Below are positions 56,695 through 64,000 of a stretch of DNA of 64,000 nt, in pieces. The stretch's first letter is position 1, and each line of letters starts with the position of its first letter. Origin of the DNA: Sesamum alatum (lineage: Eukaryota > Streptophyta > Magnoliopsida > Lamiales > Pedaliaceae). The translations under genes were made by a program, and so were the position numbers. The DNA is taken from positions 14,324,645-14,388,644 of the forward strand of contig JACGWO010000006.1 of NCBI GenBank assembly GCA_034509735.1, read 5' to 3'. The notes under the pieces were generated by a model. The model was not told the DNA's origin, made no database searches, and was given only the letters and a program-made list of their open reading frames with translations.

Positions 56695-58689
56695 TGAAAG
56701 AAATCGGTGGATCGTCCTGGGAATTGCGCGAATGCGGAAGCATGATATAAAATAACATACAAAAATTAAAGCATGCTTTTAATAATAAAAGAACACGCTC
56801 AAGGGGTGTACCCTTGAGATTCCCGGGTGTTCGGTGTATCTCATGATTAAACAACATGTAAAGAAATCATGGAGGCCGTAGAGTTGAAAAGAAAGAGAGA
56901 CGAAAAATAAAACGAGACCTACCCGTTGTCGTTTTCGTCTTCAACGGCTACACGCGTTGTTCCCCGTTTTGCACCGAGATCTCGTTCTTGAACCCTCCAA
57001 ATCGTGACACACGATCCACCCACGTATCTTGCACGTCGTGCTAGCAACGGACAAGTGTATATTTTGGAGTGGATGAATCAACAACACGTTATCAATTAAC
57101 GGTATTGATTCATCTAAGTTCTAATGTTCCAAGAACAAAAGAACTAGAAAATATTTTTCTTGGAGAGTGGAGAGAAAGAGGGCGGACGAGAGAGAGGGGA
57201 GAGAGGCCGAAATTATGTGTGTGTTGTGTGTGTGTTGGAATTTCATCATCCTTCAAAAAGTTGGAAGCTAGAGGTATTTATAGAGGAGGAGTTTAATCCT
57301 CTTTAAACTCCTACTCTAAGAACTCTAATTTGTCTAGGATTTTGACCTAGTCAAAGTCCTAGTCAAAGTAGTGTTTGACCTAGTCAAACAAATCCTAGCC
57401 TTCCATCTCCCCTTTTCATCTCCACCGTTGATTTTAATTTAATGGAATATTTAAATCCCATTAAATATTCCAAAAGGCTAAAAATAAATATAATAAATAA
57501 ATATTAATATTTATTCTAAGCCCATTAAATCAACCCATTAATAAATCCTATTTATTAATTTAATTTCCTTTATCAAATAGAAGGAATTAATTTCTCCAAG
57601 AAAATATAGGACCCGATTAAATCTAATTTAATCATTCCGTTACTCCAATATTTAATTCCAAATTAAATACTAAGTGTGTGTGGATAGTGTGTGACTCTTT
57701 AGGTTCACCTTTCAGCTAGACTTGGTCAGATTCCTAGAATCTGTCCTTTACCATGGGTGGCCATCTAGCAACGGTTCATGGCACTAGAGACTAAGTGAAA
57801 TAATTGGGCATGAACATTTAGGCTCTAACAGTACACTTGTCCTTCTGTCTTCGGTCTCATCACTTAGAGTCTAGGGCACGGAAAAAACAGGTACCCATTT
57901 TGGACCTAAGTGTCGGTCTGTCCTTACCAAACGCCGCAAGGGAAACCTTCCCTTCTGTTCAGTTACTGTGGCCACAGATTTTAGGGACAAGACACAGAGC
58001 GTACATGAGACTCAACTGTCAATACCTTTTGACAGGAGACAGATCCTTTCTTGGAAAATACTGTCACTCTGTACGCCCGAGCTGAACTAGACATGGCTTA
58101 TGACTACTCAAGAGTATTTTGGCAATCTCTCACCATATTTAAGATACAGTCCTGATGCACAGGTGGACTCAGCAGTTCCTCAAGTCAAAGGACTTGGCCT
58201 GTACCGTTGGAACCGGGAATACACGTCATACCTTGCTAACCATACTCAAGGTCCTCTGTAAGACGGTTCCCGCGAGTCACCTCAGTCAGCTGCTTCCTAG
58301 CATGCTGACCCACTAACACTGCTTAGACGACCTTCGTCACCCGTCGATGAAATACGACAGCAGATTCTTAGTGCAAGTCTCAAAGGGCATCCCGGTACCC
58401 ATTTTCGGGATTCCTTGACTTGGAGATTTCCGAACTGATTCGGTAAGACTGATTTCATGGACCTACCTCCAAGCGTAGTCCCAGTCCCCGAAATCGATTC
58501 TCAGTCCGTGGGCTTTGTTTGCGTAGTGAACAGAAATGTAAATGCAGATATAAGTGAACGTAAACAAAGTATTGCCATATGAATTTTCACTTCTTTATTC
58601 ATAAATGTTTTTATCAAACACCAGAAATTGTCTAGACATAGGTTACATATTCCTGCCAAAATTGGCTTACATGGTCACCTATTCTAAAA
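56695..58689 (-). repeat. Element D 3' LTR (family 2)
   Basis: 1995 bp from TGAAAGAAATCGG to CTATTCTAAAA; the terminal CA reads AA, i.e. the usual TAACAATC has become TAAAAATC. Hairpin 56798-56818, minus TATA box 57274-57283 (GTATTTATAG), CTGTGGCCACAG 57966-57977, CCATGG block about 57748-57796. Confidence 0.92.
56798..56818 (-). other. LTR hairpin, CTCAAGGG stem
   Basis: CTCAAGGG, loop GTGTA, CCCTTGAG, at the same LTR position as in the other copies. Confidence 0.7.
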
Positions 58690-58705
58690 ATCTCCCACTT
58701 GACCT

Positions 58706-58984
58706 TTAAAGCCAATCGCCCATATGTCTAATCCCCATCTTCTCAAGATGTTGCGTATGAGCGCTCTGCGACATAGGCTTTGTCAGCGGATCTGCTGTGT
58801 TGTCTGCTGAGTTGACTCGGTCCATCCGGACGTCACCTCTTCCTACCATTTCTCTAAGAAGATGGTAGCGTCTAAGAATGTGTTTGGAACGGTGATGAGA
58901 TCTCGGTTCCTTTTCTTGCGCTATTGCTCCGTTGCTATCACAGAAGATGGCAACAGGCTCGGCGATGCTAGGCACCACACCCAA
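58706..58984 (-). pseudogene. Element D RNase H C-terminus
   Basis: A 92-codon frame with the RNase H segment IFCDSNGAIAQEKEPRSHHRSKHI and the terminal VNSADNTADPLTKPMSQ. This is the C-terminal end of copia Pol. It is separated from the main RT-RNase H frame by a 1-nt change in AGTTTTCTCATCC near 58998. Confidence 0.85.
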
Positions 58985-60941
58985 CTCTTGGATGTAGTTT
59001 TCTCATCCAAACCGCTTCCTTAGCAGCTTCTGAAGCTGCTATGTATTCAACCTCTGTGGTGGAGTCAGCAAGGGTTACTTGCTTGGCACTTTTCCAAGCT
59101 ACTACTCCTCCATTGAGTTTGAATACGTACCCCGATTGAGACTTGGCATAATCGTCATCAGACTGGAAGTTAGCGTCGCTAAAGCCTTCCAGAATTAGTT
59201 CTCCATTGCCATAGACTAGGAACATTTCCTTAGTCCTCTTTAGGTACTTAAGGATGCCCTTAACAACATTCCAATGTGCCTCTCCTGCGCAGGACTGATA
59301 TCTGCTTGTTACGCTCAAAGCGTATGCAATATCAGGCCTAGTGCAGTGGACCGCATATTGGATGCTACCTACGGCAGAAACATAGGGGATGCCTTTCATC
59401 CTTTCAAGTTCCTCATCAGTCTGTGGGGACTGTTTCTTGGACAACTTGATCCCATGTCTCATGGGAAGGAATCCTCGTTTGGAGTTGTCCATTCGATATC
59501 TCTTTAGGACTTTCTCCATATACGAGTTTTGGGTGAGTCCTAACACACTTTTAGATCTGTCCCTAACAATCTGGATGCCTAGGATGTAGGAGGCTTCACC
59601 CAAGTCCTTCATGGAAAACTGGGTTGACCACCATGCTTTTGTGTTTCCTAACATTCTAACGTCATTACCAATGAGTAGAATGTCATTCACATAAAGCACT
59701 AGGAACACAATTGAGCTCCCACTGACCTTCTTGTATACACAAGGGTCGGATTCGTTTTTGATGAAGTCATACCCCCGTATTACTTCGTCAAAGCGAATGT
59801 TCCAACTTCGGGAGGCTTGTTTGAGGCCATAGATGGACTTCTGGAGACGACAGACTTTATGTTCTTCTCCAGTGACCGTGAAACCCTCCAGCTGATCCAC
59901 ATAGATCTCTTCTTCAACGAAACCGTTGAGGAAGGCCGTTTTCACGTCAATTTGCCATATCTCATAGTCATACCATGCTGCTATGGCGAGCAGGATCCGA
60001 ATGGACTTAGCCATGGCTAATGGCGAGTAGGTATCCTCAAAATCGACCCCGGGTCGTTGAGTGTATCCCTTAGCTACAAGCCTAGCCTTAAAAGTTGTGA
60101 CTTCTCCATCAACGCCAAGTTTGCACTTGTAGACCCACTTACAGCCCACTGGCTTAACATCTTTCGGTGGATCTACAAGACTCCAAACTTGGTTCTCGCT
60201 CATGGAGTCCATTTCGGCTTTCATGGCCTCAAGCCATTTCCCGGAGTCGATGTCTGACATCGCTTCTCCATAAGTCTTAGGATCGTTATACAAAAGATCG
60301 GTCGCACCTAGAAAGCCATATCTCACTGGAGGTTTGGACTCTCTAGTGGACCTACGGAGAACGGGAACGTCAGTGGTGAGTGTGGGCGCTGACTGTATCG
60401 GAGCCGGTGGTTCAGGAACCGGGGCTGGCTGTTCCTGCGGCTGTCCTTCATGCCTAGCATGTTGGACCTCTCGAGGTTGGTCAGCCCTTCGGCTGTCTAT
60501 CCTGAATCCTCTAAGTGAGGGTTCCGTGGCTACCTCTGATGGCTGGATTCCATCACTTGATTCCTCAAGGTTCAGCTCATCAGGTTGGATATCCTCCGGG
60601 AAGCCTTGCTCCAAGAATACTGCATTTCTTGAAACAAAGACCTTTTGTTCCAAGGGGTCATAAAAGTAATAACCCGCAGTTTCTTTAGGGTATCCAATGA
60701 ACCTGCATAAGCTAGACCTGGATTCTAACTTATCTCCCACTAACCTCTTGACGTATGTGGGGCTACCCCACACTTTCAAGTAGTTGTAGGACGCAGGCTT
60801 GCCGTGCCATATTTCATATGGCGTTTGGGTTAATGTACTAGTAGGCGCCAAATTCAACAACTTAGCCGCCGTTTCTAGTGCATAGCCCCAAAAGGATAAG
60901 GGCAGTTTGGTGAAACTCATCATGGACCGAACCATGTCCAA
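58968..60941 (-). pseudogene. Element D integrase C-terminus, reverse transcriptase, RNase H
   Basis: A 657-codon frame and the longest in the window. It starts inside integrase (MDMVRSMMSFTKLPLSFWGYALE), then VWGSPTYVKRLVGDKLESRSS, a Pro/Gln-rich linker (about residues 165-200), RT (VGCKWVYKCKLG, KARLVAKGYTQRPGVDFEDTYSP, DVKTAFLNGFVEEEIY, SIYGLKQASRSWN), then RNase H (LEGFSDANFQSD, TTEVEYIAASEAAKEAVWMR). The RT catalytic box reads YVND instead of YVDD, which should abolish polymerisation. The ATG is not a true start; the frame continues upstream past a stop near 60999. Confidence 0.9.
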
Positions 60942-61001
60942 CAGGGTTCGATTCCTCCTTTCAGAGACACCATTTAACTGTGGTGTTCCTGGAGGTGTCC
61001 A

Positions 61002-61874
61002 TTATGATATTATACCATGTTCTTTTAGATAATCTAGGAACTCCGTACTAAGGTATTCACCGCCTCGGTCTGACCGTAGGACTTTAATTTTGCAGTTGGT
61101 TTGGTTCTCCACTTCAAGTCTGAATTCTTTAAACCTCTCAAGAGCTTCAGACTTGTACCTCATCAGGTAAACATAACCATACCGTGAATGATCATTGGTA
61201 AGGGTTATGAAGTAGGAAAACCCACCTCGGGCCTGCGTCCTTAGTGGCCCACATACGTCTGTATGGACCAAGTCCAACAGACCTGTGGCAAGCCTGCTTT
61301 GTCCTACAAAGGGCTTCTTGGTCATTTTCCCTCTTAGACAGGATTCACAAGTTGGTAGATCGCTCAAGTCCCCAACCTCTAGGTTCTTTGAGTCTACCAA
61401 CCTTTTCATCCTATCTTGGGATATGTGACCTAGCCTAGCGTGCCACAGTCGTGCGTTCCCGTTATTATCTAATTTCCGTTTGTGTTGTGCATTGAGGACG
61501 ATATTCGTTTGTTGCAAGATATAGAGTCCGTTATGCAATGTGCCAAGTAGATGAGCAATTCCACACCTCATCAAATAAAAGCAATTTTTATTGATTCTAA
61601 ACTCATAACCACTATTGTCCAACAATGGAATGGAAATGATGTTTTTAATCATACTAGGTACAAAATAAACTTGCTCTAAATCTATGCTAATACTATCACT
61701 AATCACTAGAGTGGCGGATCCTACTGCTTCTGCCGAGATGGCTTTGCCATTCCCAAGCTTCAGGATCATGTCCCTGCTACCCAGTTTTCTGCTTCTTTTC
61801 AACACCTGCAAGTCATTGCAAATGTGAGCTCCACAGCCGGTATCTAATACCCAAGAGGCAGAATTAGTGACCAT
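61002..61874 (-). pseudogene. Element D protease and integrase core
   Basis: A 290-codon frame. Protease site SWVLDTGCGAHICND at residues about 7-21; integrase zinc finger HARLGH...CESCLRGK; catalytic regions HTDVCGPL and VLRSDRGGEY. It ends with GIIS and a stop where the relatives have Gln (CAA to TAA), a few codons before the block with the third catalytic residue, which is present in the next frame. Confidence 0.9.
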
Positions 61875-62758
61875 TTAAACTCAATCACATAAATACCTTG
61901 GTTCGAGAAGAGTTTAGGGCACTCTCTCTTCCAATGCCCTTTCTCACGACAGTTGATACATATATCATATGCCTTCGACTGTTGCTTGGAGACAACCTTT
62001 CCCTTTCCTTTGCCTTTCCCCTCTTTGGCAATGGGAACACTCTTAGTGTTCGTAGCTGCTTTGACGGCCTTTCCCTTCCCTTTCTTCTTCTTCCAATGTC
62101 CGGCACCCTTGCCTTTCGTATTTGAAGTTGAAGCACCTCCAAACAATACTGAAGGCGTGGACTTCTTAGTCGTTGCCTCGTATTGCACCAACATATTGAT
62201 CAACTCATGAATGCCCTTCTCAAGTGCGTTCATGTTGTAGTTGACGATAAATTGGTCAAAGGAGGGTGGGAGTGACTGAAGGATCACATCTATGTACGTT
62301 TCATTATCGAGACCAGCCTTTAGGTCCTCGAGCTTTTCCACCAGGGTAAGCATTTTAACCCCGTGCTCTTGTACAGAGGATCCTTCTGTCATTTTCGTTC
62401 CAAAGAATGCCTTGGTTGCGGCATACCTAGTATGCCGGTCCGGGACTGCATAGCAATCCTTAAGGCGAGCCATAATGGAAGGGACATCGTCTAGCCTTTC
62501 ATATTGCTTCTGAATCTCATTGGTCATCGAAACAAGTATGATGCTACGGACCTTCCGGTTATCCTTATGTCAAGTCTCGAACGTCTCACGTTCTTCTGGC
62601 GTGGATCCTTCCGGCAAGGTCCTAGGGAGAGGCTCGTCCATGACGTAGCCTTGGTTCTCGTAATCTAGGACTATCCTGAGATTGCGCAACCAGTCGTTGT
62701 AATTTGTTCCATTGAATTTGTTTGTCTCAAGAGTGGTGGAAAGTGGGTTCTTAGACAT
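61844..62758 (-). pseudogene. Element D Gag
   Basis: The start is at 62758 (MSKNPLSTTLETNKFNGTNYND). A Trp codon after FET is TGA (about 62568); the frame resumes from the ATG ending at 62527. It contains YAVPDRHTRYAATKAFFGTKM, a Lys-rich linker and the zinc knuckle CINCREKGHWKRECP. A small change near 61875 (CCATTTAAACTC, A has CCATATTAACCTC) shifts Gag out of the protease frame. Elsewhere in the family Gag and Pol are one frame. Confidence 0.9.
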
Positions 62759-64000
62759 TTTAAAATCTACATTTTAGAAAACAGCGCGAGATCAGCAGAA
62801 AATAAAAGACGGTGGTTTGATAAAATAATTAAATGCATGGACTTTAGTCATTTAATCCTCCCACTATTTATACGAAAACACGGTACTCTCAAACGTGATT
62901 TTCGGGAAGTCCTTTCCTAGTGGGCTTGGGATCCACAACGATTTTTCCCATACCCTGCTTTTACGATTCGCATGGAAAAGATCTTGTGGGAGGTATTCCA
63001 TACCATTCTCGTTCCACGAGATTCCTAAGATTATTGCCTCACCCTTTCAAATGATCCCGAGGACTCCAAGCGAATCCTGTTAATTGAGCGTTAGACCCAA
63101 CCCAATCGACCGAGCCACAGACCCACTGGTACCCCCACGACTCGTGAGACAGGTAACAGCAGCCCATTTTTCGTTCATGACATAGTGCAGCTTCCTTTAA
63201 GTACAATAACGTGCCATGACTCGTGAGACCACGCTATCGACCCAAAGCAGCTTCCTCACTATGCCATGGATTGGAAGGCATGGACAAACTCCTAGAGTTC
63301 AAATCCACTTTGTCTAGGGTCTAATATTTTGACATTAGTCCAACCAATGTGAGAGTAGTAAATGACCGAGATCTCATAAATATACATTCACACATACAAC
63401 CATAATGCGTAAATAAACCATCCATAGCAGTTATATGATAAATAAATAACCCATTCATCTATCATCATAACCACAGGCAAAATTAAAGCCTAGCACGCCC
63501 CTGTTGGATGATCACGAGCCCGAATCCTATTCGACCCACTGAGCCCGCAGTGGGTCTATGGTCAATCTAGGGTTGGTCCTATACTATTACATTAATAGTA
63601 ACCCAATCATCATGCTGATGGGCCTTGGTGTCTTTTCTCTTTCTTCACTTCATGAAAAACTCCAAGGGACCTCCCGTCTGGGCTCTCCATGTGGTCCTTC
63701 CTTCTTTCTCCACTAATTACAAAATTAGAAACCTCACTCCTATTCTACTCTCATTACATATAAAAAAAGAAACCCCAGCGAAAACCCTGGGGGAGTACAT
63801 AAAGAGGGAGGTAGAATGCCTTATTATTCCAAGGCAACTAGAAAGAGAGAAGGAGAAAGCAGTAAAAGAGGCACACAGGCCCAACAGAAAATAAACCATA
63901 CATTCGGTCTAAGGCTCGTGATCATCCATTTTCATCCAACACACATAATCACATGATCCCATCATACAATTACAATATACCAACAACACATGATTCCCAA
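62759..64000 (-). other. Element D leader (partial)
   Basis: Matches A's leader (17151-18395) closely. Holds CTCCCACTATTTATACG (about 62859), the paired motif (63136-63148 CACGACTCGTGAG; 63215-63227 CATGACTCGTGAG) and AT-rich sequence to the window end. The GC-rich block and primer site would lie further right. No gene seen. Confidence 0.8.
63136..63227 (-). promoter_or_regulatory. Paired CTCACGAGTCGTG motif, D leader
   Basis: CACGACTCGTGAG at 63136-63148 and CATGACTCGTGAG at 63215-63227 (spacing 79 bp, as in A). Confidence 0.55.

Larger units (their letters stand above)
46723..64000 (-). mobile_element. Element E, diverged copia element (family 4), right end outside window
   Basis: 3' LTR 46723-48905, degraded gag-pol 48906 to about 51700, leader to 53355, primer site 53356-53367, and 5' LTR from 53369 interrupted by a solo LTR (53972-55909) and by element D (from 56695). 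Predicted left TSD GCTAG (46718-46722). Both LTRs start TGTTAGTTTCG.ATAGA.CTCGAGACG on the + strand. It differs strongly from families 1-3 except in short shared U3 and leader blocks. Confidence 0.88.
56695..64000 (-). mobile_element. Element D, most complete copia element; 5' end outside window
   Basis: 3' LTR 56695-58689, RNase H, RT, integrase, protease and Gag from 58706 to 62758, leader from 62759 to the window end. Predicted TSD TGTAT (56690-56694) within E's 5' LTR. Internal sequence is closest to A. Its coding region is full length, with all domains present, but carries at least two stops, two frameshifts and an RT active-site change. The primer site and 5' LTR would be right of 64000. 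Confidence 0.92.

Noticed and set aside
57069..57296. 75-codon frame with GERGERP-type sequence
   Set aside because: A translation of the CT/CA-rich promoter-proximal tract of D's LTR; not coding.
1..64000. Host protein-coding gene
   Set aside because: Every stretch could be assigned to an LTR, leader, gag-pol relic or the DNA element; no frame resembles another plant protein.

Overview
The window holds no recognisable host gene, rRNA or tRNA gene. It is a block of nested LTR retrotransposons of the Ty1/copia superfamily from a flowering-plant nuclear genome. The evidence is the Gag-PR-INT-RT-RNase H order, the initiator-tRNA-Met-type primer site (GCTCTGATACCA on the + strand for minus-strand elements), the purine tract AAGTGGGAGAT directly before the LTR, LTRs bounded by TG...CA, and 5-bp target-site duplications (TSDs). 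Four related LTR families of about 2 kb are present, called here families 1 to 4. One shorter insert (43494-45065) looks like a non-autonomous hAT-type DNA element.

The nesting can be read out base by base. G (+, oldest) survives as an RNase H remnant (43025-43493, 45066-45127) and the start of its 3' LTR (45128-45343). F (+) sits in G and spans 5652-43024. A (-) sits in F at 11190-40012, with TSD GAATA on both sides although they are 28.8 kb apart. Inside A's leader are a solo LTR (18889-21109, TSD ACCGG) and a tandem array LTR-B-LTR-C-LTR (21138-38677). F's 5' LTR also contains a solo LTR (6220-8200, TSD CCTAA) and LTR H (967-5651). H itself contains the end of a chimeric LTR (1-966) and two solo LTRs in opposite orientation only 15 bp apart (1008-2985, TSD TTTTA; 3001-4953, TSD AAGAC).

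Right of 45343 the nesting continues: LTR I (45344), LTR J inside it (46326), element E (-) inside J (46723 to beyond the window), then inside E's 5' LTR a solo LTR (53972-55909, TSD CTTAC) and element D (-) (56695 to beyond the window).

All gag-pol genes are broken. D is the most complete. B and C share the same roughly 340-bp deletion in reverse transcriptase. F, E and G are old remnants. Likely cis elements recur across families: a hairpin near the LTR 3' end whose stem changes by compensatory substitutions, a CTGTGGCCACAG palindrome and a CCATGG-containing block in U3, and a pair of CTCACGAGTCGTG motifs about 80 bp apart in every leader. These conserved non-coding signals are the most interesting content. 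All positions come from reading the sequence by eye; no alignment or database search was run.
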